From Chloroflexota bacterium (lineage in GTDB: Bacteria; Chloroflexota; Dehalococcoidia; GIF9; AB-539-J10), in the NCBI GenBank assembly GCA_020346965.1, contig CP070793.1:880516-887671 (forward strand): a stretch of DNA of 7,156 nt. The letters run 5' to 3'. The notes beneath the pieces are model-generated. The model did not search any database. It was not told the origin of the DNA and saw only the letters and a program-made list of their open reading frames with translations. This document shows positions 1-5,800 of this stretch, one piece after another (positions within the stretch are counted from its first letter, which is position 1; the number at the start of each line of letters is the position of its first letter). Both the position numbers and the translations under genes were made by a program.

Positions 1-825
1 AATGCGGCACTTCCCTTTTGTCAGCTCCAATAGTCGCTCTGCAACTGAACTGCTGCCAGTGAACTGGGTGAAGCGAACAATAGGGTTGATAGCTAGTTTC
101 TCCATGATCTGACCACCGCAATGAATCAGCAGCAGGTCTTGTTCCGGCATTCCACAATGCAGAAGCAGCCTTACAAAAGCTTCGGCAACAATGGAGGTAG
201 TGGTCGCTTGCTTGAGAACTACCTTGTTCCCCATGTACAAAGCACCCATTATCTGCAAGGCCATTATCTCGAGTGGGAAATTGAAAGGCGTGATAACGGC
301 GACGGGACCATGGGGCCAGCGATAGTCGACGGCTTCCTCCCCCAGGTGATTGCCTGGAGTAGTCTGTCCCTTGGCAAGGAATCTGACTTGATCGCCGGAG
401 AAGTTCTCCAGGAATGTGGCTGTCACAGTGACTTCGCTACGGCATTGCTGAGTATCCTTGGGCATAACCCTCTGAATCAGTCTCGTGAAGTAATTCTCCC
501 CTTCGGCACTTCTCAGAAAATCGGCGAGTCTTCTGCTGATCTCTCCGTACATCAGGTATCGTTCAACGTTCATGATCGGGTTATGCAAACCACATTTGGG
601 GCATTTTGCCAGTGATTCGATGAAAGGCGATAATTCTTTCTCGCTGGTGTCCGGCATCTGGATAAATGGTTCGCCGGATATCGGGTCAACGACCTCCCTG
701 TATTCCTTGGCTTCTATCCATCTCCCGTCGATGAAATTCATCAGATGAGCTGGCTTAGTTCCCGAGATCTCGTTGGGTTGCCAGGGGAAGATGTGTTTTA
801 AACTCGATGTTCTAACTCTATTCAC
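1..825 (-). CDS. Delta-1-pyrroline-5-carboxylate dehydrogenase, plant ALDH12-like (partial, C-terminus outside window)
   Basis: This is an NAD(P)-dependent aldehyde dehydrogenase, expected to oxidise P5C/glutamate semialdehyde to glutamate in proline catabolism in the cytoplasm. The 275 visible residues contain the ALDH signatures GPVAVITPFNFP (residues 173-184, with N182 as the oxyanion asparagine), GNKVVLK (199-205, cofactor-binding lysine) and FTGSSSVAERL (255-265, nucleotide-binding turn). The stretches CPKCGLHNP (75-83), LIQRVMPK (116-123) and FLENFSGDQVRFLAKG (138-153) match what I remember of plant ALDH12 P5C dehydrogenases, not the PutA or ALDH4 types. The catalytic Cys and general-base Glu lie beyond the left edge and cannot be checked. 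The start is GTG at 823-825: an in-frame TAG lies two codons upstream and a strong Shine-Dalgarno sits 11 bases away. The next in-frame ATG (739-741) has no ribosome site. The gene is transcribed away from the hydrolase gene across a long gap. Assignment to the aldehyde dehydrogenase family is certain; the P5C substrate is likely. Confidence 0.88.
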   Translation of the reverse strand, partial: MNRVRTSSLKHIFPWQPNEISGTKPAHLMNFIDGRWIEAKEYREVVDPISGEPFIQMPDTSEKELSPFIESLAKCPKCGLHNPIMNVERYLMYGEISRRLADFLRSAEGENYFTRLIQRVMPKDTQQCRSEVTVTATFLENFSGDQVRFLAKGQTTPGNHLGEEAVDYRWPHGPVAVITPFNFPLEIMALQIMGALYMGNKVVLKQATTTSIVAEAFVRLLLHCGMPEQDLLLIHCGGQIMEKLAINPIVRFTQFTGSSSVAERLLELTKGKCRI

Positions 826-836
826 GTGCTAATATG

Positions 837-844
837 CCTCCTTT
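837..844 (-). promoter_or_regulatory. Ribosome binding site of the P5C dehydrogenase gene
   Basis: On the minus strand this reads AAAGGAGG, an almost perfect anti-16S match, 11 bases before the GTG at 825. It is the reason for preferring this GTG start over the internal ATG at 741. Confidence 0.8.
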
Positions 845-948
845 ATATTTTAGTGATTGATCCTATGACAGGTTTGTCTGTAGCCGAATCTTCGACATGC
901 TACAAATAAGGATTTGTTGGGTGAGAAGAAGATTGAATCTACGTTCAA

Positions 949-963
949 CGGACAGTCTGTCCG
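949..963. repeat. 15-base palindrome (7-1-7), possible operator
   Basis: The sequence CGGACAGTCTGTCCG is a perfect inverted repeat with 7-base arms around a single central T. It lies 124 bases upstream of the P5C dehydrogenase start. The near-zero loop favours a dimeric-protein binding site over an RNA hairpin, and no T-run follows it on either strand. Its role as an operator is inferred; I cannot name a regulator. Confidence 0.4.
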
Positions 964-1104
964 GATACTGGTGAATTGCCCTCTCAGATGTCCTCCCAAT
1001 GCATGCTTCTACCGATTAGTTTAGTAGTCTGAGAACTCATTAACAGCACCAGAATACTATCTATTTCCTCGGGCTTTGTCAAACTACTATTTCCGCTACG
1101 TCGC

Positions 1105-1116
1105 TCGATATATCGA
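1105..1116. repeat. 12-base perfect palindrome
   Basis: TCGATATATCGA is perfectly self-complementary. It sits mid-gap, about 290 bases upstream of the hydrolase gene. It could be a protein-binding site, but a palindrome of this length can also arise by chance in a gap this size. Confidence 0.25.
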
Positions 1117-1251
1117 CCATTAGCGCTGACTAGTAAGTACCAATCTCGCTGTCGCAGCTCTCGTTGTAGCCTGTCAAAAGGCGTTTCCCAAACTAGAACT
1201 AGCAGCCGTGCGCTTGCTGACCAAGATTGTTAGGGTTATGGTCAATCCCTG

Positions 1252-1272
1252 GTGGAGAGTCCGTGTCTCCAC
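1252..1272. repeat. Hairpin with 7-bp perfect stem and 7-base loop
   Basis: The arm GTGGAGA (1252-1258) pairs with TCTCCAC (1266-1272) around the loop GTCCGTG. The right arm can instead pair with downstream sequence: GTCTC (1265-1269) with GAGAC (1278-1282). Two mutually exclusive stems are therefore possible about 130 bases before the hydrolase start. No T-tract follows, so it is not a simple intrinsic terminator. Any regulatory role is inference. Confidence 0.35.
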
Positions 1273-1407
1273 GATATGAGACGCCAAGTCGTGCATGAAT
1301 AGACAATTCCGAGAGAATATGCTAGGTTTTCGTCTACCCAATGGTACCGATATTAGCAGTGCATTGAGTATATTTTAAGAGCATGATAAGAATTTTTTGT
1401 CGCATTG

Positions 1408-2403
1408 ATGGAAGAAATACTGCCAAGCCTCTACAAGATTGAAATTCCTCTCCCTGGAAGTCCTCTGAAAGCTACAAATTCCTATGTTATAAAGGGGGCA
1501 AAACGGTCCTTGATTGTTGATACTGGATGGAATCGAGAAGATTGCAGGGCAGTACTTGTTTCCGGCCTGAAAGAATGCGGCGTGGATTTACAGCAGGCCG
1601 ATTTCTGCATCACACACATGCACGCCGATCACTCGGGGTTAGTGTCAACTCTCGCCTCAGAAGGGGCCAGAATTTACTTTGGGCAGGCAGATGCTGAGAT
1701 TATCAGGTCTATTACACCTGAACACTGGGAGAAAATGATTGATTTCGCCGATAAATGCGGCTTTCCTCGGGAGGAGATGGGAAGAGCTGTCGGAAACCAT
1801 CCCGGTCGCAGTTATAGCCCAGATAATTCGCTGAATCTTTATATCTTGAAAGATGGCGATGCGATAGACGTCGGAGATTACTTATTTGAATGCGTTGAAA
1901 CCCCAGGGCATACTCCGGGTCATATTTGTCTTTACGAGCCCGGCAAGAGAGTATTCATATGTGGTGACCATATACTTTTCGATATAACTCCAAATATCAC
2001 CCTTTCTTCCGAGGATCGGAATCCGTTAAAAGAATATCTGATGAGCCTGGACAAAGTCTATAATCTAGATGCTGAACTCGTACTGCCTGGACATAGAAGT
2101 CTTTTTAGGAGTCAAAAAGAGCGCATACGAGAACTTAAGCAACACCATCGGACACGGCTTGAAGAGATAATCTCTATTCTGTCAAAAGCTAAGCAAAACG
2201 CTTTCCAGATCGCATCACAAATGACCTGGGATATCGGTTACAAGTCATGGGGTCTGTTTCCCCCGGCACAAAAACTGTTTGCTTTTGGGGAAGCTCTGGC
2301 TCACCTGAAATATCTCGAGGAGGAGGGACAGGTAGGATGGGAGATGGAAAAGCACGGTATTGTATTCTTCATCACGCAAAGCAATAAGGAGGCGCATAAA
2401 TGA
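1408..2403 (+). CDS. Metallo-beta-lactamase-fold hydrolase with C-terminal winged-helix-like region
   Basis: This is a probable two-metal hydrolase of the glyoxalase II/LACTB2-like branch of the MBL superfamily, cytoplasmic, with no signal peptide. All expected metal ligands are present (numbering from the ATG): HMHADH at 70-75 (H70, H72, D74, H75), H168 in TPGHTPGH, D187 in CGDH and H229 in LPGH. Residues from about 235 to the end form a helical tail followed by a strand-rich end (VGWEMEKHGIVFFI), resembling the winged-helix cap that follows the MBL domain in LACTB2-type proteins. The chosen start is ATG 1408; a TTG immediately before it (1405) is in frame. Neither has a visible Shine-Dalgarno. 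The last bases overlap the next start as ATGA, so the downstream iron-sulfur protein is translationally coupled. The substrate cannot be read from sequence: a thioester, a lactone or a nucleic acid are all possible. A flavodiiron-type role is unlikely because no flavodoxin domain is present. Confidence 0.88.
   Translation: MEEILPSLYKIEIPLPGSPLKATNSYVIKGAKRSLIVDTGWNREDCRAVLVSGLKECGVDLQQADFCITHMHADHSGLVSTLASEGARIYFGQADAEIIRSITPEHWEKMIDFADKCGFPREEMGRAVGNHPGRSYSPDNSLNLYILKDGDAIDVGDYLFECVETPGHTPGHICLYEPGKRVFICGDHILFDITPNITLSSEDRNPLKEYLMSLDKVYNLDAELVLPGHRSLFRSQKERIRELKQHHRTRLEEIISILSKAKQNAFQIASQMTWDIGYKSWGLFPPAQKLFAFGEALAHLKYLEEEGQVGWEMEKHGIVFFITQSNKEAHK
2386..2392 (+). promoter_or_regulatory. Ribosome binding site of the iron-sulfur protein gene
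   Basis: AAGGAGG lies inside the 3' end of the hydrolase gene, 7 bases before the ATG at 2400. Together with the ATGA stop/start overlap it fixes the downstream start and shows the two genes share a transcript. It is far stronger than any site in front of the hydrolase itself. Confidence 0.8.
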
Positions 2404-3407
2404 GCGACGCTTACGTAGTCTTAGCCCAGAAACTTGGTTATGCCCAGTCGGAGAGATTCAGAAAATTGCTGGAGAGGCTCATGGATAAGGAAGAAGCGCA
2501 GGTGGCAGCCTCTCTTCCCTGTTCCACAGCCGAACTTGCTCAGAAGCTGGGCAAGAAAGAAGAACAGGTAAACGAAATACTCAAGGAGCTCTTCGATAAA
2601 GGTGTCATTTTCATGACTTCCAAGGGCTATCAGTTTGCCAGGGATATTTTTCAGCTCCATGATGCAACGGCCTGCGATGTCAGGTTGGACAGAGCCTGGG
2701 GGCGTGAACTCCTAGATCTCTGGGAGGACTTTCTCCAGACCGAATGGTATGCTGATTGGGCGAAAATCGTTCAGACCTGGGAAACGCCTGTATGGAGGGT
2801 AATCCCAGCTGGAAGAGCCATCTCCCGAGACACCAAACTCCTTCCGTCTGAGGATGTGAAGGCTATCATTGATAAGGCCGGCAAGCTTGCCCTGGCTAAC
2901 TGTTCTTGCCGGAGAATAGCGGCAAGGTGTGATTCACCGACTGATGTTTGTCTGCAGGTCAATCGAGGAGCGGAGTATGCCATAGCCCGGGGGACCGGCA
3001 GGGAATTGACCAAGGCTGAAGCTCTGAAGGTCCTGGGTGTTGCCGAGGAGTCTGGTCTTATACACAGCGTGTACAACAGTTCCCAGGTTCCTAATGTGAT
3101 CTGCAATTGCTGTACCGACTGTTGTATCTTCTACTATCCGCTTACGGAGCACGGAGCCTTGGACAAAGGAGTGGCTAGAAGCAGATTTCAGGCAGAGGTA
3201 GATAAAGCAACTTGCACAGGGTGTCAAACTTGTGTTGAGAGGTGCCCCTTTGAAGCCACAGAAATGGTCAAAACCCCGGGGGAAAAGAAACTCAAGGCGC
3301 AGGTAATTGCGAAAAAATGCTTCGGCTGCGGAGTTTGCGCTGTGGGATGTGAATCAGGAGCCATCAAGCTTATCGAAGTCAGAACACCTGACTATATACC
3401 AGTCTGA
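2400..3407 (+). CDS. Winged-helix / multi-cluster 4Fe-4S ferredoxin-like protein
   Basis: This 335-residue protein is soluble and has three recognisable parts. Residues about 25-85 look like a winged helix (STAELAQKLGKKEEQVNEIL as recognition helices, then a GVIFMTSKGYQFA wing). A central domain (about 90-255) carries clustered cysteines: C168, C170, C177 and C184, then CNCCTDCC (C235, C237, C238, C241, C242). The C-terminus is a classic 2[4Fe-4S] ferredoxin module: CTGCQTCVERCP (C272, C275, C278, C282) and CFGCGVCAVGC (C307, C310, C313, C317). From family knowledge, the last two motifs each bind a cubane cluster. The central cysteines could bind a further cluster or zinc; that is inference. 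The protein could be an electron carrier for an oxidoreductase or a redox-sensing regulator. It is coupled to the upstream MBL hydrolase by a 4-base overlap, implying a common process. I recall similar uncharacterised '4Fe-4S binding proteins' in strict anaerobes but know no established function. Confidence 0.85.
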   Translation: MSDAYVVLAQKLGYAQSERFRKLLERLMDKEEAQVAASLPCSTAELAQKLGKKEEQVNEILKELFDKGVIFMTSKGYQFARDIFQLHDATACDVRLDRAWGRELLDLWEDFLQTEWYADWAKIVQTWETPVWRVIPAGRAISRDTKLLPSEDVKAIIDKAGKLALANCSCRRIAARCDSPTDVCLQVNRGAEYAIARGTGRELTKAEALKVLGVAEESGLIHSVYNSSQVPNVICNCCTDCCIFYYPLTEHGALDKGVARSRFQAEVDKATCTGCQTCVERCPFEATEMVKTPGEKKLKAQVIAKKCFGCGVCAVGCESGAIKLIEVRTPDYIPV

Positions 3408-3627
3408 AGGCAACTGCCTAGGGAATGCGTCGCTTGTGAGAGTATGGTGGGGCCTGCCTACCTTCCACGTCGTCAGCAGATATCAAATACACGAAGGAAA
3501 AATCTGCGTCGCTGCTCAAACCCTTCCGTGTGTACGCGCGATAGCTTTACAGAGCGTAGCGACCCGGTCGACTGGTTCTTAGAATCGTAACCCCCATTAG
3601 TGTGCACCTCTTGGTACCCCTCGCGGG
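3408..3627. other. Convergent intergenic region, no gene and no clear terminator
   Basis: The region lies between the ends of the iron-sulfur protein gene (plus) and the aminopeptidase gene (minus). A bidirectional terminator would be expected, but I see no GC-rich hairpin followed by a T-run on either strand. The best secondary structure is weak: GCAGAT (3476-3481) can pair with ATCTGC (3502-3507), and ACACGAAGG (3489-3497) with CCTTCCGTGT (3522-3531) with one bulged base. These two stems overlap and cannot both form. Termination may be Rho-dependent, or the transcripts may overlap. Confidence 0.5.
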
Positions 3628-4659
3628 CTATAGCTGGAGGTCAGCCTCGTGACAGGTTTCGAGGAAAGCGACAAGGAGCTTGATCGCAGCCTTGATGTCC
3701 TCCTTGTGGGCCGCCTCCACCACAGTGTGAACGTAGCGGGTAGGGATGGAGATGGTAACCACGGCCACGCCCTCCCGGGCATGCTGGATTGCTCCGGCAT
3801 CTGTGCCGCCTCGGGGCAATATCTCAAGCTGATACGGGATCTTCCGTTCTTCTGCTAGATTCGCCAGGAACTGAACAAGCCCGGGATGAGAGATGGAGCG
3901 CGAATCCTTTACCTTGATGGCCACACCCTTCCCGACGCGAGTTACCTGTTCATGAGCTGGCACGCCGGGTATATCACAGGCGATAGTCGTATCCAGTGCC
4001 ACTCCGATATCCGGGGCAATCGCGAACGCTGATGTCTGCGCTCCCCGGACCCCCACTTCCTCCTGGACCGTGGCTACGAAGTAGACGTCAGCTTTGTGTT
4101 TTCTCAGTTTCTTCACTGCCTCAATCCCCACATATACGCCCACTCGGTCATCAAGTGCCTTGCCTGTTATAAGGTCTCCCACGTCGCCGAATGTTTGCAC
4201 GAGGGTCACCGGATCACCCACGCGCACCTGCTCTTTGGCTTCCTTGCCAGAGAGACCAATGTCAGCGAACAAGTCCTTCATTTCAGGTGTCTTTTTTCGC
4301 TCTTCCTCCGTGAGAATGTGGACGGGTTTGATACCAATGAGTCCATAGATAGGGCCCCCTCTGGCGTGTATGGCCACCCGTTGGGCAATCAGTGTGCGAG
4401 GGTCGAACCCACCTGCCGGGTTGATACGCAGGAATCCGGTTTCTTCATCCACGTGAGACACGAGGAACCCAATTTCATCCATGTGCGCTGCTACTGCCAC
4501 TTTCGGACCCGCACCCTTCTTGTGGGCGATAACGTTCCCTAGACGGTCCACACTTATTTCGTCTACATGGCCAGACAGCGCCTCCCGAACCATAACCCGC
4601 ATCGCCTCCTCCCTCCCAGGGATTCCCGCAGTCTCAGACAGTCTCTTCAGTAGTTGCAT
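3628..4659 (-). CDS. M42-family metallo-aminopeptidase (glutamyl aminopeptidase / CelM-like)
   Basis: This is a cytoplasmic dinuclear-metal aminopeptidase of the M42 (TET-like) family, 343 residues, the family's usual length. Such enzymes assemble into large oligomers and trim N-terminal residues from short peptides. The ligands and catalytic residues are all visible: AHMDEIG (H59 ligand, D61), ALDDRVG (bridging D170), QEEVG (E200 general base, E201 ligand), ALDTT (D223) and RYVHT (H311). GGTDAGAI (284-291) is another family hallmark. The start is ATG 4657-4659, giving MQLLKRLSETAGIPG, because GGGAGG lies just upstream. An in-frame extension to 4719 would add 20 residues that do not resemble the family. 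The gene is single, with its own predicted promoter, diverging from the methylthioadenosine phosphorylase operon and converging on the iron-sulfur protein gene. The exact peptide specificity, and any sugar-hydrolase activity as once claimed for CelM, cannot be judged. Confidence 0.93.
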   Translation of the reverse strand: MQLLKRLSETAGIPGREEAMRVMVREALSGHVDEISVDRLGNVIAHKKGAGPKVAVAAHMDEIGFLVSHVDEETGFLRINPAGGFDPRTLIAQRVAIHARGGPIYGLIGIKPVHILTEEERKKTPEMKDLFADIGLSGKEAKEQVRVGDPVTLVQTFGDVGDLITGKALDDRVGVYVGIEAVKKLRKHKADVYFVATVQEEVGVRGAQTSAFAIAPDIGVALDTTIACDIPGVPAHEQVTRVGKGVAIKVKDSRSISHPGLVQFLANLAEERKIPYQLEILPRGGTDAGAIQHAREGVAVVTISIPTRYVHTVVEAAHKEDIKAAIKLLVAFLETCHEADLQL

Positions 4660-4664
4660 TTTTT

Positions 4665-4670
4665 CCTCCC
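4665..4670 (-). promoter_or_regulatory. Ribosome binding site of the aminopeptidase gene
   Basis: The minus strand reads GGGAGG followed by five A residues and then the ATG at 4659. This short but strong site decides the start over the longer in-frame alternative that would begin at 4719. Confidence 0.75.
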
Positions 4671-4754
4671 TTTCATAGCACCGTATTCGGAGCTTCAAAA
4701 TCGGGCGACCATGCACCAAATAGATGTCGTTGTTTCTAGTTGTTTGTCGCGAAG

Positions 4755-4783
4755 ATTATAGCAGGAATAGAGTAGACCATCTA
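4755..4783 (-). promoter_or_regulatory. Predicted sigma-70-type promoter of the aminopeptidase gene
   Basis: On the minus strand TGCTATAAT (4755-4763) is a perfect extended -10 element. A weak -35-like TAGATG (4778-4783, 3 of 6 consensus bases) lies 17 bases upstream of the hexamer. Transcription would start near 4748, giving a leader of about 90 bases before the ATG at 4659. The position just upstream of a real gene supports function, but no start site has been measured. Confidence 0.6.
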
Positions 4784-4877
4784 GTTTCTGGTGCTGCCTC
4801 AAGGCCAATCACGGGATGTGGCGCTTCTTTCATACAAAATCTATAAGCAGTTCTAGCTAAGTCGAAGAGCCTTCTTA

Positions 4878-4886
4878 TGTTATAAT
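4878..4886 (+). promoter_or_regulatory. Predicted extended -10 promoter of the methylthioadenosine phosphorylase operon
   Basis: TGTTATAAT is a perfect TGnTATAAT extended -10 element. No good -35 is seen at 16-18 bases spacing, which is typical of promoters that rely on the TGn motif. Transcription would start near 4893, leaving a leader of about 26 bases that contains AGGAG (4901-4905). This promoter should drive both the phosphorylase and the overlapping methionine synthase-like gene. Confidence 0.6.
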
Positions 4887-4918
4887 CACTAGCAAATATC
4901 AGGAGCGATATACTTCGA

Positions 4919-5800
4919 ATGTTTGAAGCAAAGATCGGCATTATTGGCGGAAGCGGGCTTTATAACATGGAGGGGATGACAGAGATAGAGGAGGTGAAGG
5001 TACGCACGCCCTTTGGTGAGCCCAGCGACGCTGTTGTATTGGGTAGTTTAGGAGGAGCAAATGTTGCCTTCATCCCCAGACATAGCCAGGGACATCGAAT
5101 AAGCCCTAGTGAACTACCGTCGAAAGCCAATATCTATGCCTTGAAATCTCTGGGGGTAGAAAGAATTATCTCTGTAAATGCTGTAGGCAGTCTTAAGGAA
5201 GAGATAGAACCTCTGGACATAGTCATTCCTGACCAGCTAATAGACCGTACAAAAGGAAGAGCCAGCACCTTCTTTACAGACGGGATAGTTGGGCATATCT
5301 CCTTTGCCGAGCCCTTTTGTCCTGTTCTAAGCCAGGTCTCGTTTGAGGCAAGCACCAAGGTGGGGGCCAAGGTGCACAGAGGCGGTACTTGTCTGGTCAT
5401 GGAAGGACCACAACTCTCCACCAAGGCTGAGTCACAGCTTTACCGCTCATGGGGTGCTGATGTCATTGGAATGACAGCTTTGCCTGAAGCTAAACTAGCC
5501 AGGGAGGCGGAAATATGCTATGTCGCACTTGCTCTGGTCACTGATTATGATTGCTGGCATCCCACGTACGAGTCGGTGACTACGGATATGATTTTGACGA
5601 ACCTACGTAAGGGTATTGATAGTGTTCGGAGAATCCTGACGCTACTACTGCCTTCAATACCAGAGCAACAAGACTGCGCGTGTGCTGGCGCCCTTAGACA
5701 TGCCATCGCCACAGAGACGAAATACATTTCGGAGGAGAAGAGGAAAGAATTGGAGCTGTTAATTGGCAAGTATTTGGGTGAGGAGAAAAATGTCCACTAA
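4919..5800 (+). CDS. mtnP: S-methyl-5'-thioadenosine phosphorylase
   Basis: The enzyme cleaves methylthioadenosine with phosphate to adenine and 5-methylthioribose-1-phosphate, clearing the by-product of polyamine synthesis and other SAM reactions. The 293-residue protein has the PNP/MTAP family-2 signatures: GGSGLY (10-15, phosphate loop), PRHSQGH (53-59), NAVGSL (87-92), MEGPQLSTKAES (161-172) and GMTALPEAKLAREAEICY (184-201). TDYDCW (208-213) supplies D209 and D211, the acidic pair that selects adenine (6-amino) purines over hypoxanthine or guanine, which favours MTAP over ordinary purine nucleoside phosphorylase. The start ATG 4919 places GIIGGSGLY at the usual distance from the N-terminus. 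The AGGAG at 4901-4905 is 13 bases away, somewhat far. The C-terminal 11 bases overlap the next gene. A methylthioinosine phosphorylase is the main alternative, disfavoured by the aspartate pair. Confidence 0.92.
   Translation: MFEAKIGIIGGSGLYNMEGMTEIEEVKVRTPFGEPSDAVVLGSLGGANVAFIPRHSQGHRISPSELPSKANIYALKSLGVERIISVNAVGSLKEEIEPLDIVIPDQLIDRTKGRASTFFTDGIVGHISFAEPFCPVLSQVSFEASTKVGAKVHRGGTCLVMEGPQLSTKAESQLYRSWGADVIGMTALPEAKLAREAEICYVALALVTDYDCWHPTYESVTTDMILTNLRKGIDSVRRILTLLLPSIPEQQDCACAGALRHAIATETKYISEEKRKELELLIGKYLGEEKNVH
5781..5785 (+). promoter_or_regulatory. Ribosome binding site of the methionine synthase-like gene
   Basis: AGGAG lies within the last codons of the phosphorylase gene, four bases before ATG 5790. 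It decides this start over the upstream in-frame TTG (5763) and supports translational coupling. Confidence 0.65.

Larger units (their letters stand above)
826..1404. other. 579-base intergenic region without a credible gene
   Basis: This gap separates the divergently transcribed P5C dehydrogenase and hydrolase genes. I found no tRNA-like cloverleaf, no known riboswitch consensus and no recognisable protein. It should contain the promoters of both flanking genes, but I cannot place a convincing -35/-10 pair for either. It does contain a 15-base palindrome (949-963), a 12-base palindrome (1105-1116) and a 7-bp hairpin (1252-1272), listed separately. The longest open frame I found is on the minus strand (984-1229), without a usable start codon near its beginning. 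A decayed gene or an unrecognised small RNA remains possible. Confidence 0.6.

Noticed and set aside
121..615. 164-codon plus-strand open frame
   Set aside because: It lies antisense to the aldehyde dehydrogenase, whose minus-strand translation has clear family motifs throughout; the plus-strand product resembles nothing and has no ribosome site.
984..1229. 81-codon open frame on the minus strand in the intergenic gap, with a plausible-looking stretch DWYLLVSANGRYIERRSG
   Set aside because: It has no start codon near its 5' end, no ribosome site and no recognised family. An open frame of this length can occur by chance; a gene remnant is not excluded.
1383..1442. Short 19-codon frame starting at ATG 1383 and overlapping the hydrolase start, a possible leader peptide
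   Set aside because: It has no Shine-Dalgarno and no regulatory codon pattern, and its overlap into the hydrolase coding region looks accidental.
3489..3531. Possible terminator hairpin after the iron-sulfur gene
   Set aside because: The 9-bp stem has a bulge and a loop of about 24 bases, and no T-run follows, so it does not meet the form of an intrinsic terminator.
3307..3582. 91-codon plus-strand frame running from the iron-sulfur gene into the gap
   Set aside because: It begins inside the ferredoxin domain in another frame, has no ribosome site, and its intergenic part matches no family I recognise.
4096..4542. 148-codon plus-strand frame
   Set aside because: It is antisense to the M42 aminopeptidase across its conserved metal-binding motifs, so it is a shadow frame.
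4756..4941. 61-codon minus-strand frame between the aminopeptidase and phosphorylase genes
   Set aside because: It starts inside the phosphorylase coding sequence, covers both predicted promoters, and has no recognisable product.
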